In this document: positions 1 through 11,440 of the stretch, one piece after another
Layout: every line of letters starts with the position of its first letter
Position numbering within the stretch: the stretch's first letter is position 1
Assembly (NCBI GenBank): GCA_029706075.1
Contig: JAINUG010000137.1
Location: 1,429,501-1,493,500 of the forward strand
DNA length: 64,000 nt
Direction of reading: 5' to 3'
Origin: Aldrovandia affinis
Taxonomy: Eukaryota > Chordata > Actinopteri > Notacanthiformes > Halosauridae
Position numbers and translations under genes: made by a program
The notes under the pieces: model-generated
What the model was told of the DNA's origin: nothing
The model's input: only the letters and a program-made list of their open reading frames with translations
The model's database searches: none

Positions 1-444
1 TTTATCCCACAATTATAAATGCATTAAACTGCTGGAACTGGGGAGGTTTCCATAAAGGTTTCAATGGTAAAGGGCAAGTTACATCTCAGGTATACAGGTG
101 AGAAAAGCCACAAGAAACCCCAATGGTTTAATCCAGGTTTAAAACCAGAATTTGCCATGTGGACACTGTCATTCTTCGCCACTTACAAGCATTGTAAATA
201 TTTGGGTATAAAGGGTCTCATTCCATTACGATTCACGAAAGTCCTGTGTGTTGCGCAAACGTAAGGAGAGTGTAATGAATGATAATTTCCCAAAGCTGTG
301 ATGTGATTATTGGAGGACAGCGCGCTCATTGGGCTGCTCAGCACTGGGCCTGACATCATTGTTATATATTCCTAAGTACTTCCTGAAATGTTGTAACCTT
401 CTCATGTTGTCCTGTGTTCTTTTTAAACTTTCTTGGCCATTGGT
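1..444. other. Unassigned fish intergenic sequence
   Basis: I see no gene, terminal repeat or recognisable element here. Short ORFs occur on both strands in low-complexity context and none resembles a known protein. Confidence 0.4.
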
Positions 445-1061
445 GAAATGTATTGCTTTCTGTGCTTGCGAGTCCCTCCGGTCTCCACCTGCTTTTTGTC
501 TTCTCCTAATGAGGCAGTGGCAGCCATACCCAGGTAAGACAGCCGACATTGAACCACTTCCTGCCAATTAATACCTGGCTACCTGTTAGCCCACCAGAGA
601 GAGATTTCAGATTTCAGATTTCTTTATTGTTACATCTGTGATACTAGGTGCACCAGAGTAAAAATCTTGGGCCTGGCCCCTCAACTTCGCAGCATCAGAA
701 ATAACACACAGAGGTCTGCTATGATTGGGCCATGGGGACCGTACCCCTGGTGTAGTCTTTACGTATGTTTGAAATCTTGCTACTGTTGCCTAGTAATGTG
801 TGCTCAGGCCAAAGACCTTCCAAAGCCCCTTCTGTTCAAAGACTGTGGTAAGGGCTCTTACTCAGATTTCTCAAATTAGAAGAGAAACTTAGAATCGGAA
901 CGCTAATACGATGCGCTTGTTTGGCCTGGAGTCTTGGGATGTTCTGGTTTTGTTTTGTTATATTCCTGATCGTGTGTTTCTCACCATGTCTGCTTGGCCT
1001 TTACGTTTCGGGTTGAGGATTGTAATCAGCCCGTGAATCCTGTTTGATAGAATAATGTTTT
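445..1061. repeat. Tandem duplication, copy 1
   Basis: This block matches 2134-2765 in the same orientation almost base for base. Both hold the run TTTCAGATTTCAGATTTC, the same CCATGGGGACCGTACCCC stretch and the same end (GAATCCTGTTTGATAG). Copy 2 has about 10 extra bases near 2172 and an extra TTTTGACACAT-like stretch near 2717. The TTTATTGTTACATCTGTGATAC motif near 625 looks like the start of an interspersed repeat on the minus strand, so the unit may itself contain a transposon. No coding content is supported. Confidence 0.8.
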
Positions 1062-1555
1062 TGCAGGTTGGCGTTTGCTGATAAAAAAGTAATGAAAACA
1101 TTATGACTGCCCAACATCCTGTTATGGTTAACTGTGGTTAAGCGCCAAATAGATAGCAATGTGGGGTATTCTTTCTTGAATTTATGGAATTATACTTCTC
1201 AATGTGTCAGGGAGTTTACTTGAGACTTTTGAAATTACAAAATAGATTTTTAAAATGTGTTTCTTGGGAACACTGTGTTTTGGTTTTATGGCATTATCAT
1301 GATTTGGCATCGATGGTGGCCACCAAATAGAGTACTGTAACCGTTTTACAGTTTTTGGTAGGTTCATAGAAACTAAAGCACAGTGAACATTATAAAATGA
1401 ATTATTTCCTACATGCAGTTGAATAGGAGGGTTGGTTTGGCATTTTTCAACCAATATTTATCCAGATTTGTGCTATTTCTCCCAAGTTGGAAAGGCCACT
1501 TGTATTCGTAAGCCAGTCTCATCACTGCAGCCTCCTCCATAAATTCGGGTGAGGG
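1062..1555. other. Unassigned sequence between duplication copy 1 and SINE-R
   Basis: AT-rich sequence with no feature I can support. The minus-strand reading frames have no recognisable domain. Confidence 0.4.
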
Positions 1556-1665
1556 CAGACAAGCACAAGCTCTCCTTCCGAAACAGGCGCTGCAGTCATC
1601 CGCCACTTATTTTCTGTCCATAAGCTGAGCTTGCACAGTGGATGTGTCGGAGGAGTACACTTATA

Positions 1666-1667
<2 letters not shown>

Positions 1668-1715
<48 letters not shown>

Positions 1716-1716
1716 A
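1668..1716. repeat. (TA)n microsatellite
   Basis: About 24 near-perfect TA units immediately next to the V-SINE tail, perhaps grown from that tail. Confidence 0.95.
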
Positions 1717-1857
1717 GCCATTTAGCAGACGCTTTTATCTAAAGCGACTTACAGTAATGAATGCATACAGTTTTCAGTATATGTGGTCCCAGTGGGAAAT
1801 TAACCCACAACCTAAGCGTTGCCAACGCCATTCTCTACCTACTGAGCCACACAGAAC
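1717..1857 (-). mobile_element. V-SINE, minus strand
   Basis: On the minus strand it starts with a tRNA-like head (GTGGCTCAGTAGGTAGAG box A, then GGTTGTGGGTTAATTTCCC in the box B position) and ends with the fish core containing GTCGCTTTAGATAAAAGCGT and GCTAAATGG. Near-identical architecture occurs at 52106-52238. Box B departs from the GGTTCRANTCC consensus, so the copy is old. It lies inside the SINE-R copy. Confidence 0.8.
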
Positions 1858-2133
1858 CACACAGCTTGTGCGAGCAAGACTGCAGGTGCCCAATTGACCA
1901 GAGGGCATTGCTGGTGCAACAAGAGACATGGTCACCCCGCTGACAGAATCCCTCCCTCCCTGGGCGACGCTATGTCAAGTTACTGTATGTGCCTCCCTGC
2001 GGGGCTGCCAGCCACGTGTCAGCACTGACACAGTCTGGATACCGTACCAGACCATGGGATCTATCGACAGACCAGAGCAGTATCTTAACACGAAGAGTCA
2101 CCCAGCAGCTCCCGGCCTTGCAGTTCCTGTTTA

Positions 2134-2765
2134 AAATGTATTGCTTTCTGTGCTTGTGAGTCCCTTCGGTGTGCCAGTCTCCACCTTCTTTTTGTCTTCT
2201 CCTAATGAGGCAGTGGCAGCCATACCCAGGTAAGACAGCCGACATTGAACCACTTCCTGCCAATTAATACCTGGCTACCCGTTAGCCCACCAGAGAGAGA
2301 TTTCAGATTTCAGATTTCTTTATTGTTACATCTGTGATACTAGGTACACCAGAGTAAAAATCTTGGGCCTGGCCCCTCAACTTCGCAGCATCAGAAATAA
2401 CACACAGAGGTCTGCTATGATTTAACCATGGGGACCGTACCCCTGGTGTAGTCTTTACGTATGTTTGAAATCTTGCTACTGTTACCTAGTAATGTGTGCC
2501 CTGGCCAAAGACCTTCCAAAGCCCCTTCTGTTTCAAAGACTGTGGTAAGGGCTCTTACTCAGATTTCTCAAATGAGAAGAGCAACTTAGAATCGGAACGC
2601 TAATACGATGCGCTTGTTTGGCCTGGAGTCTTGGGATGTTCTGGTTTTGTTTTGTTATATTCCTGATCGCGTGTTTCTCACCATGTCTGCTTGGCCTTTA
2701 CGTTTCGGGTTGAGGATTTTTGACACATAATCAGCTGTGAATCCTGTTTGATAGAATAATGTTTT
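2134..2765. repeat. Tandem duplication, copy 2
   Basis: Second copy of 445-1061, in direct orientation about 1.69 kb downstream. It starts exactly where the SINE-R right end stops, and 15 bases after it ends a second copy of that same SINE-R end begins. The order is B, SINE-R, A, B', A', which suggests a duplicated A+B unit rather than two independent insertions. Confidence 0.8.
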
Positions 2766-2780
2766 ATATTATTTTCCTTA

Positions 2781-2873
2781 CCATACCAGACCATGGGGCC
2801 TATCAACAGACCAGAACAGTGTCTTAACAGGAAGAGCCTCCCAGCAGCCCCCGGCCTTGCATTTCCTGTTTAA
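2781..2873. repeat. Second copy of the SINE-R right end
   Basis: Matches 2041-2135 with scattered substitutions: both contain ACCAGACCATGGG, a GACAGACCAGA-like block, CCCGGCCTTGCA and TTCCTGTTTAA. Confidence 0.75.
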
Positions 2874-3476
2874 TAGACAAATGATTTATGCTCAAATATG
2901 TTAACACAAAGAAGGTTCATGACCTTGCTTGGGCTGTTGTAAAAATCTCTTGCAATGGCTTTGGAAAACAGTGATAAATCTTTAATCATCTCTTGAAAAA
3001 CAGAGTTTACCTCTGTTGCCAAGTAAATTACTATCATACATTTCCTAACAATATTAAACATTATCTGTTTTATTTGGCTGTTTGTAAGTTTCTTTTATGT
3101 TTTCCAAAGTAAAAACCCTTGATCGCAACCCTTGATCCTCAATTAGATTGGATTGCTCTTGTTTCAGGCTTTTGTTTATTTGACTGACTTTGCATGTGTT
3201 GCACTTGGGGCTTTCCATCTAAAATGATTCACGCAGTTCCCATGTACCTATTGGTGCGCTGATTTACATCTGAGTGGGCTGCATGGTGTCACACCCATTC
3301 CCCAGGAATAGGTGATGTAATAGGTTATAGATAATGAAGGTACAGCTGCAATAGCATGTGAGTGCAATGGTGATTTACTTACAGTGCTAGTGTTCCCGAT
3401 GACAAAACAAACCAACAAACAAAGAACTGTGAAGAAAGTAAAGAAAAAACGATATATATCTATCTATATATACACG
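2874..3476. other. Unassigned AT-rich sequence
   Basis: No gene or element recognised. The stretch ends in short TA and TATC low-complexity sequence next to the Tc1 left end. Confidence 0.4.
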
Positions 3477-3518
3477 TACAGTGCCCTCCATAATTATTGG
3501 CACCCTTGGTGAAGATGA

Positions 3519-3781
3519 GCAGTGGTGATTGGCTGTCCACCCCAGGGGGAAGGGGGAGGGAGAGCCAGCATGAGCTTGCCAAAAAGTGCAAAGGGCATCC
3601 CTGTAAATTAGGTGGGCGAGTTCTGTCTCGGAGGAGGCGGATCATTGCTGGCCTCGGGGTGTTAGCTTGACCCGTAGTGACAGGTTCATGGGGTAGGGCA
3701 AATCGAAAGAAATAGAGGGTACTGTTGGCCACAAAATTGGGAGAAAAACGGAAAAAACTAAAAACGAACAAAAAAAAAACA
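3519..3781 (+). mobile_element. Headless SINE-B fragment inside Tc1 1
   Basis: It begins in the SINE-B body (GATTGGCTGTCCACCCCAG) and ends with the shared tail CAAAATTGGGAGAAAAACGG plus an A-rich run. The tRNA head is missing. It lies between the two internal repeats of the Tc1 left terminus and appears to replace sequence there, which implies a deletion along with the insertion. Confidence 0.7.
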
Positions 3782-3841
3782 TCACAATAATTGGCACCCT
3801 TAGAAATTCTTATGAACAAAATCTTAATAAAGTATTTTCCC

Positions 3842-3844
<3 letters not shown>

Positions 3845-3876
<32 letters not shown>
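3845..3876. repeat. (TA)n microsatellite
   Basis: About 15 TA units within the Tc1 leader. Confidence 0.95.
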
Positions 3877-3881
<5 letters not shown>

Positions 3882-4316
3882 GTATACCTGAGTCTTTAGG
3901 AACTCTTAAGTGCTCATCCATGACTTCCTGTTTCACTGGGGTATAAATATCAGATGACACACAGGCCAAACTCCCTTAGTTATCCATCAACATGGGGAAT
4001 ATCAGAGAATACACAAATGAAATGAGACAAAAGGTTGTTGACCTTCATAAATTAGGAAATGGCTATAAAAAAATAGCTACACGCCTGAAAATACTCATCA
4101 CTATTAGGGCAATAATTAAGAAGTTTAAAACAACTCGAGCTGTGATGAACCTGCCTGGAAGAGGACGCAAGTGTATTTTGCCCCCGGGCTAATTTCTCCA
4201 AGGATCCCAGTTGGAGAATTGCAGAAGTTGGTTGCATCTTGGGGTCACCAATTCTGCAAAACTACAATTAGAAAATAATAAAGAATTAAGATATGTTAAT
4301 AAGCATAAACAACTCA

Positions 4317-4741
4317 CTAATCTGACTGACTAGCTGACTGTCTACAGTGTGATCCTTCTGTCCTTCTTTGCAGCAAACTCAGCAATAAGATCCACATAGT
4401 CGAGGGTTGAAGCAACGTCTTTCTTGATATCTGAAAATCTGATTTGCGACTTCAGTGTTTGGGAACGTGCCTTCAATTGACTAAAGAAATTGAAGGGCTT
4501 GAAGTGCAGTGTTGGTTCCTTGAGGGATCATCTCTCGCAATACTCTGAGCTCAGAGAAGAGGTCAGGGTCGTCAGTGTTGTGAGATTCTCCATCAGACAA
4601 AGCGTTACTCATACACTGCCCTCTCAAGTCATCTTCCATCATGTCACCCAGTTTGGTGACATCAAATAGAAACCCAAACTTAGGTACGAAACCCTGCATT
4701 TGTTCAAATCTCAAGGCGAGTGACATGAGAGCCTTATCCAC
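4317..4741 (-). pseudogene. hAT-superfamily transposase fragment
   Basis: On the minus strand, residues such as DKALMSLALRFEQMQGF, FGFLFDV and DPDLFSELRVLREMIPQGT resemble the C-terminal third of fish hAT-type proteins of the ZMYM1/DUF4371 kind, where a helical segment precedes the dimerisation domain. The first frame stops near 4481. After a shift the reading continues (DIKKDVASTLDYVDLIAEF) to about 4340. The N-terminal zinc finger and catalytic core are missing. A possible terminal inverted repeat of the same element lies at 4980-5060. The superfamily is inferred from motif resemblance only. Confidence 0.6.
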
Positions 4742-4979
4742 GATTACAAGAAAATATTCTGCTTCAAAAACAAGAATTCGGGGGAATTCTCAATGAGCGG
4801 AATCAATGTGTCTTGGTCTGTGCTGTCTGAGCTTGTCATGTATGTATTTGCATGTGTCTGGGTGTGCATCACAAACATAGCCTATATATATATTATATAT
4901 TGTTTTAAATAAATACATAAATAAACAAAAAACTATTTGATTATTAAAGAAATCATTATTGTTATATAAATGAATTTTT

Positions 4980-5060
4980 CCCCTCTCGCCATGGGGGCCT
5001 TGAAGAGCAGGGCCTGGGGATGTCGCACCGATTCCCCCCCAAAAGACGGCCCTGTCACTG
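4980..5060 (-). mobile_element. Possible hAT terminal sequence
   Basis: On the minus strand the end reads CAGTGACAGGGCCGTC, which resembles hAT termini that start CAGTG or CAGGG. It lies upstream of the transposase relic at 4317-4741. No matching second end or 8-bp target duplication was found. Confidence 0.3.
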
Positions 5061-5126
5061 GAACTTTGAGTTGAACTGGGTTCTAGGGTCAGAGACAAAA
5101 ATAGAGCTTTTTGGCAACAAACACTA

Positions 5127-6840
5127 GTCAAGTCAAGTCAAGTTTATTTGTATAGCACATTTTATACACGAAGGCAATTCAAAGTGCTTTACAGAGGAGA
5201 TAAAATAGATACAAAGGAAATATAAAAAGACAATGGAGTAATAAAAACATCAAAGATATCATGCAGTGTTATAATAAACTTGACTTAGATCAGAGATAAA
5301 AAGACTTAAAAGACTTAACGTGCTCGTACTTATAAAAGAGATAAAAATAAATAAAATCAATCAAAGTACATGAATTTACTTAGGGAAGGCATGAACAACT
5401 AAGGTGAAAAAGTGTACTGGTAGTAGGAGTTTCATTATGGAGTTTCATTATATGCAGTGAAGGACTAAAATCAAAAGCAAGAGTTTAGTCATACGCAGTG
5501 AAGAACAGGAAGGTTTTCAACCTAGATTTGAAAGCGGTCAGAGATGGGGCATGTCTACGATTTTCAGGGATTTTGTTCCAGCTGTGAGCAGCACAATAAC
5601 TGAATGCTGCCTCTCCATGTTTTGTTTTAACAATAGTCAAGTCTACTAGTGACAAAGGCATGGATAAGCTTTTTAAGGTCCGGTTTAGACATGAATCCTC
5701 AGATTCTAGCTATGTTTTTGAGATGATAATAGGCTGACTTAGTTATTGAGTTGATATGGCTATTACAATTTAGATCCGAGTCCAGAATAACAACAAGATT
5801 TCTGACCTGGCTACTAGTCTGCAGAGATAGCGGATCCTCGCGGGACTCCACATGTCAAGCTGATTCTTTCGGATTCAAAGTTGCCAATGGAGACAGAATA
5901 GCTCCTGTCGTGCAGATAGGACTTAAACCAATTTAGGACAGTGCCCGAGAGCCCGACCCAGTTTTCTAACCTATCTAACAGAATTTTATGGTCTACAGGG
6001 TCGAAGGCCGCACTGAGATCAAGTAATACTAAAATTGAGATATTTCGAGAGTCTGCATTTATGCGAATGTCATTTAGGACCTTGATAAGAGCAGTTTTGG
6101 TGCTATGATGTGGGCGAAATCCTGATTGAAAGTTGTAAAGGCAGCCATTCAGGGTCAGAAACTTGCTAAGTTGCTGATTGACAATTTGTTTGATAGCCTT
6201 GCCTATGAAGGGAAGATTTGATATAGGTCTATAGTTATTAAGTACAGACACATCTAGGCTGCGTTTCTTTAAGAGAGGCTTAATAACGGCTTAATAAGTC
6301 CTTTGGGAAAGTGCCTGAAAGAAGAGAGATGTTAACTATCTGTAGTGGTTCCTCTGCTAGACAGTTAAAAACAGTTTTGAAAAAGAACATCAAGGCTACA
6401 GGTGGACGGTTTAAGCTTGGGTACTGTTTCATCAAGAGTTTTATAGTCAATGGTATTAAATTGTGTCATGATAACCGAGGTAGCTAGGTTTGAGAGTGGT
6501 GGGGTCACAGGTGCATAAATTAACTTGATAGAGCAGAATTTATAGATTGTTTAATATCTAATATTTTCTAATTTAAAAATGTTGCAAACTCATTGCATTT
6601 GTGTGCGTGTATTCAGAATGTTAATATTGATGATCTCAGAGAAAAAGGATTGTCTCGCATTTTTTAGTTCTAAGTTGAAGGTATGAAGTCTCTCTTTATA
6701 GATGTCAAAGTGAATTTGAAGATTTGTTTTGTACCATATATGATCTGCTTTACGGCACTCCTGCTTCTGTGTTATTACAGATATAGCATTTCTCCAAGGT
6801 GTTTTCTGTTTAATAAAGTGATTTAACCCTAGCAGGTGCT
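5127..6840 (-). mobile_element. L2-clade LINE, 5'-truncated ORF2
   Basis: Reading on the minus strand: a pre-RT linker near 6780-6640 (TPWRNAISVITQKQECRKAD), then LKPSTCSLDVLF near 6400, and the reverse transcriptase region 6251-5814 with NNYRPISNLPF, FQSGFRPHHST, LLDLSAAFDPVDH and LTCGVPRGS. The motif corresponding to YADD is lost. The C-terminal motif AFKSRLKTFLF is near 5530. The 3' end at 5127 has TGCTATACAAATAAACTTGA followed by GACTT repeats, typical of fish L2/Rex-like LINEs. Several frameshifts show it is dead. The 5' end, with any endonuclease domain, is absent, consistent with 5' truncation. It abuts Tc1 fragment 2. Confidence 0.88.
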
Positions 6841-6844
6841 ATGG

Positions 6845-7312
6845 AATCAGTGACTATAGTGACTTTTGAGTCTCTGACAGGAAGAGGTCTGGCAGACCCA
6901 AAGCCACAACAAAATCAGAAGACAAGTTTCTGAGAGTCAACAGCTTGCGTGATAGGCGGCTCACAGGACAACAGCTTCAAGCACAGCTTAACACTGGTCA
7001 AAGTAAGGAAGTCTCAGTCTCAACTGTGAAGACAAGACTTCGAGCTGCAGGCTTGACAGGTCGAGTGGCAGATAATAAGAAAAAGAGGCTTGCCTGGGCC
7101 ATGAAGCACCGCTAGTGGACTAATGAAGACTGGAAGAAGGTTTTATGGACCGATTAATCAAAATTTGAAATCTTTGGTTCATCACGCAGGGTTTTTGTAC
7201 GCCGTCGAGTAGTTGAAAGGATGGTTCCTCAGTGTGTGACACCAACGTTCAAACATGGAGGAAGCATGATGGTCTGGGGCTCTTTTGCTGGATCCAGAGT
7301 CGGAGACTGTTA
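6845..7312 (+). pseudogene. Tc1-like transposase fragment 2
   Basis: Translation, with stops, shows the end of the second helix-turn-helix (LRDRRLTGQQLQAQLN, VSVSTVKTRLRAAGLTGR) and the start of the catalytic domain (EDWKKVLWTD, FEIFGSSRRVFVRR, MMVWGSFAGS). The first DDE aspartate is in VLWTD; the second aspartate and the glutamate are lost to truncation. Stop codons lie after KHR and after WTD. It belongs to a different Tc1 family from copy 1, judging by the protein. The left edge meets the L2 LINE directly. Confidence 0.85.
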
Positions 7313-7904
7313 ACCCACGTTAACCCATTACCCTGAAAAAGTTATTTTTAAAATAACTCTGAAATGTACATTATTTTTCAGTTTTTGGTGTAGTGTATAT
7401 AAAAAATAACTCTGCATCTTGTCTCTCATCTCTGTTCAGGCTCGGTGAATAATTGATGATGTCATATTGAAATATGAAGTTGTCATCAATGATGTTCCTC
7501 AGTCGCATGCCATTGTTTGGTTACACCATATCGACAATAGCCATCTCTTGCTCTGCTGTGAAGAAAACTTGTCTTCCAACACCAGCTTGTCATCTTTGAA
7601 TTCTGAAATTCAGTATATTGTATTGACAAAATAGGAATTCAACTCCCAGTTTCATACATGACACATATTGGTACTGTGGTTCACTTGCAGTAGTGCACCG
7701 TATTCTACATCACTGAATAGCCTGCTGTATTGTAATATACCACTGCAGAAAAGAACAGTATAGAAGAAAGTTGAGATTACTCCAAGGTGTACTTCGATCC
7801 GGATCATAGACGCAACAGTGAAATGGATCAGATTTGGCTGCACTGTTTTGTCAGTCTCATTCAAGGTCAAACCATAGTTGACCACACGGTCAACAAAAGT
7901 AATT
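7313..7904. other. Unassigned sequence, possibly LINE 3' UTR
   Basis: No coding signal. Because it runs into a LINE-type 3' end at 7905-8085, part of it may be untranslated sequence of the same LINE. Confidence 0.3.
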
Positions 7905-8085
7905 TCACATTTCATATACTTGATCTGGTTCCTCCCAAGGTTTCTCCCTATCAAGGGAGTTTTCCTTGCCACATGTTGCCTTTTGGCGTGCTTTTGGGGG
8001 GGTCTAGGCCTGGGTTCCCCCTCTGTTATGCGTTTTGTGGCAATTCAATTGTGAAAAGCGCTATACAAATACATTTGATTTGATC
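7905..8085 (+). mobile_element. LINE (L2/Rex-like) 3' end
   Basis: Contains GGTTCCTCCCAAGGTTTCTC, GGGAGTTTTCCTTGCCAC and the terminal AAAGCGCTATACAAATACAT followed by TTGATTTGAT. This is the usual 3' UTR and tail of fish L2-like LINEs. No ORF2 sequence is recognised upstream. Confidence 0.7.
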
Positions 8086-9000
8086 TCTTGTTGTTCCTCA
8101 TCATCCTCCACATGCCTTTGGTTTGGCCTATAGGGCTGCATTTGTCACATGAAAGAACTTGTTCTGGCTTGTTTTGGAGATAATAAACAACATATTTTTG
8201 TGTGAAATAGTTTACTACTCTTTAAGTAGTAAATCTGTGTGGGTTTCGGGATCATGTTGCACAGCACATGTCTTCTAAATACGCCGGCTCTATCTGTGGA
8301 ACCTATGAGAAACAAGAAGGGGGTTTACTATGAGGGGTAGACATAGTTCACATTTGACACATTTCTCATATAAACAACTGCATATTTCTGGGAGCAGTTC
8401 GGGTTAACCCTCTTGCTAAACTGGCCCACCTGGGACTCTACCTTTAAACCTTACACTTAAAAGTCCAGCTCCTTAAACATGACTCTAGGTACCTGTGACT
8501 TCTCCAGTCAGGCCATGTCATTCAGCTCAGTTGTGAAAAAAACCTCTCTTACATTCCAACCTCTTACAAGTCAATCTAGCATATGATAGTCAATTGTAAG
8601 ACACGTTTGAAGAGATCTAACCTATGTGTAAAAGTTTGAAGAGGAGTGCTTGGCTTTACTGTATGTACTTACTCAAATGTCAAATTCACCTCAGTTTAGT
8701 AAGACCAACAGTTTTTTTAAATATATTGTTGGCCATACACTTAGAAACAGTTACTTTTCAGTCCAACTAGCTAAAAATCGATATTTATTGTATCTGAACT
8801 TGAGGTTTTCATCCAGAGCTTATATGGCTGACATGATATGTTTTGGAATTATGAAAGACATATGGTTTCAACCGCATTACATTTGTCTGAGAAATGACTT
8901 ATTCAAGTCGTGTTTTAAACATGCAGGCCCAAAAAAACATACCATACCCAGAGCCCTTTCTTGGGCTGTGTTTTGGCCATTTTATTTTTAATGTTTACTA
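8086..9000. other. Unassigned sequence
   Basis: A 113-residue plus-strand ORF at 8650-8991 has no recognisable domain and AT-rich composition; I take it as chance. Nothing else is seen. Confidence 0.35.
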
Positions 9001-9545
9001 AACCTTCCCCTCCAATTGACATCTACAGGTAGTGAACAAAAAAATTTAAACACAAGTGTTCCAACAGTGAAGGGTTCCAGTGGTTCTGTAATGGTGTGGG
9101 GCAAATTTTCCTGACATAGTTCTGGCACACTCACACACCCTTATAAGGCAAGCACAAGGTCAATGACATTGATGTTGAGTGATCTTTACCCAATATTATA
9201 GCATTTCTTGCCCACAGACAGGAGTGTATTTCAATATGACAACACCCTCATTCACAGAGCATGAGTAATCACCCAGTGGTTTGGGATTGAGATTGACGTT
9301 ATCCACATGTTATGGCCTTCTCAGTCACCAGATCTCAACCAATCAAGCATTTATGAGAAACAGAACCTGAAACAGCAACTTCAGTCACCTAGCTCATTGA
9401 ATTTTCTTGTAGAAGAGTGGTGTCGTATTGCTCCGGCAGAATTCCAGATGCCAGTCGGCTCTATGCCACAGTGCATGCACGCTGTACTGGCCACGCATGG
9501 TGGCCCAAGGCCCAATTAAGTGACTGTACATTGGCATTCCATGTT
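9001..9545 (+). pseudogene. Tc1/mariner-like transposase fragment 3
   Basis: A decayed catalytic domain with several stops and shifts. Visible motifs are VMVWGKFS near 9095, VFQYDNTLIH near 9232 (second catalytic aspartate), LWPSQSPDLN at 9310 and FLVEEWCRIAP then LATHGGPRPN near 9490, where the protein ends. The last motifs match the C-terminal half of the element at 39400-40102, so the two are probably related families. The DNA-binding domain is absent. Confidence 0.78.
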
Positions 9546-11305
9546 TTTGCTTACTTCCTGCATCTCAAAAATATGATTAGAAATTGAAGACCTGGAGAAT
9601 ATAATTGTATATTTTGGGGAAAACGGGAAGAACAAAGATTTAACAAGCAGGTTCAAAATGCAAGCAACTAAACAAAACAATACAAAATTATTAAATCCAT
9701 TATTAAACTCAGCCTTTCCTGCCATTTCTGCCAAGTGTATTATAGTATGATTTTTTTTCTTGCGTAGTAAAACAAAGGTTTGTGTAGATATCAAATTCTG
9801 CTTGAGGAGGAAGAGAATGCTGCTAGGAGGTTGAAGCATTCCATTTTTTTTTTTTTTTTTTTTTGAACTTGTTTTCCACAGAATTTGGGTGCTGGCACAT
9901 TCCTGCAACATATGTCACAGTGGGTCTTTCTGTTATGCCTTTTGAACAGATGTCACAGTGGGTCTTATGCCTTTTGAACAGATGTCATCCCTGGGCATTG
10001 CCATGTTCTTTTCCATTTTTTACAGCTTATAATATTATTTATTCAATATTGAATTAGATTATTTCTTTATGTGTGGATCCAAATGGGATTTTCTCCCTGA
10101 CTGCCTTTCACAATCACCCAGAGGAATTTTAATTTCTCCCATTGTACCAGGCTGTTGTGTTTCATAGTTTATCCAAGTTTATCATAGAATGTACATCCTT
10201 GCCTTTGCTCTCTTTTAGTTTGTGGCAATTACGTTTCACATTTATGCATAAGGCTAGATATTTTTTATATGGTATTAAGTTTTGCAATTACTCCATTTAA
10301 CTCATTTTGGTTTGACAAGATTAGACGTTTTACATATGTTGTTGGGGGAATTTAGTGTGAGGACATTTTCTTCTGATCAGGGTTGCCCTGCTACAATAAG
10401 TAATGTATTGTTTTTTAAAGTGGGATTATGTCATATAGGTTGGTGTACATGTCATTTTTATTTACACGTGTTTAAGATTAACTGAAAGGACAAAGCAGAG
10501 CTATCTTGATATTATACGGTGGCCATTTTATTGGGGAGTGCCTTGCGCTTTGGAGTTGGTAGCTTTTGTACTCACATTGAAAGAAACTACGAGCGCATGT
10601 AAATATAGACCCTCATCACAGGCATTGTCTTGGCTTTGTAAACTGCTGTACTCGCAACAATGCATTTCGGCCATGTGTATCCTGTCTGTGTCCAGTCTTT
10701 TCTGTTCTCTGTGGGCCAGTCCCTTATTTGTGGTGAGCCTGTAGCTATGTAAGTACAATGAGCTCTGGTCAGGCCCTTGAGGATTTTGTATGAACATAAA
10801 ACTTTTTTATTCACTTTGATATGGTGTTGCGGTGAGGTTTTCAATGCTTTTCTGGGAACAGGAAGCTTCCTTATCATGTTTTTGACCTTTGGTAGTATCA
10901 CTGTGTTGAAAATACAGATTAAATTATTCCCCACAGCATTAACTCATATGCTGGTCTTCTTTCATTATGTTCTCTATGGTATGGGCGTTTGTGGGGCGTT
11001 TGGCTCTGGTTGCTGAGGTGATAGTTGAGATCTAAAATCTAAGGTACAGTATGCTGCTTCAGGTCCACTGAATTATTATTTTTTTGCCTGTCCATCACAT
11101 TCAGCAGAACAGAACACCCCCCCACACACACACACATACACACACCTGCCCCTGTTCAAAGATAATTACTTTAATTTACAATAAGCATTTCATCTGCATT
11201 AATAAATGTAATGTACTATAATTGGAGCTCAAAATGAACTTTACATTTTTGTTTCAAAATTTTGGACCTTAGAGAGACTGATTAGTTGGATGCATTGAGC
11301 ACTCA
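9546..11305. other. Unassigned AT-rich sequence
   Basis: Contains a T run at 9845-9864 and a short duplicated CACAGTGGGTCTT...GCCTTTTGAACAGATGTCA unit near 9917-9986. A CA-rich run is at 11113-11144. No gene or transposon ends are recognised. Confidence 0.4.
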
Positions 11306-11311
11306 ACACAT

Positions 11312-11440
11312 ACAGTGGGTATAAAACATATTCACCCTCTTTGGCATTTTTCATATTTTATTCTTACTTCAAAATTGATTTAATTGGGATTTCTTGCCAC
11401 TGATCAACACAAAATATTAAAAATAACGTCAAATAAAAAA
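11312..11440. mobile_element. Tc1-like MITE fragment, left end
   Basis: Starts TACAGTGGGTATAAAACATA and contains GATTTAATTGGGATTTCTTG, both shared with the complete short element at 49039-49164. The right end is not recognisable. Confidence 0.6.

Larger units (their letters stand above)
1556..2135 (-). mobile_element. SINE-R copy, interrupted
   Basis: GC-rich repeat matching 15660-15960 in the same orientation and 30080-30380 in reverse. Shared blocks are CAAGCTCTCCT near 1568, ACTTATTTTCTGTCCA near 1605, CTGCAGGTGCCCAATTGACC near 1880 and the CCACGTGTCAGCACTGACAC region near 2010. The copy is split by a TA microsatellite and a V-SINE. Its right end (2041-2135) recurs at 2781-2873 after duplication copy 2. 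I infer a tRNA-headed SINE on the minus strand from a box-B-like motif in the 30 kb copy; this is weak. Confidence 0.5.
3479..4265 (+). mobile_element. Tc1-like transposon 1, 5' half with dead transposase
   Basis: The left inverted repeat starts CAGTGCCCTCCATAATTATT after a TA dinucleotide. A second copy of the ATAATTGGCACCCTTAG motif lies near 3786, as expected for the double repeats of this fish family. The region before the ORF (GGGGTATAAATATCAGATGA, then ACACAGGCCAAACTCCC) is typical of the leader. The transposase opens at 3992 and reads about 66 residues through the paired-like helix-turn-helix DNA-binding region (GYKKIATRLKI, then RAIIKKFK and LPGRGRKC) before a stop. Homology fades near 4265. 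The DDE catalytic domain and right end are absent, so the copy is inactive. Confidence 0.85.

Noticed and set aside
3460..3843. 127-codon minus-strand ORF
   Set aside because: It crosses the Tc1 end, a SINE fragment and an AT-rich run; the frame is a composite of repeats.
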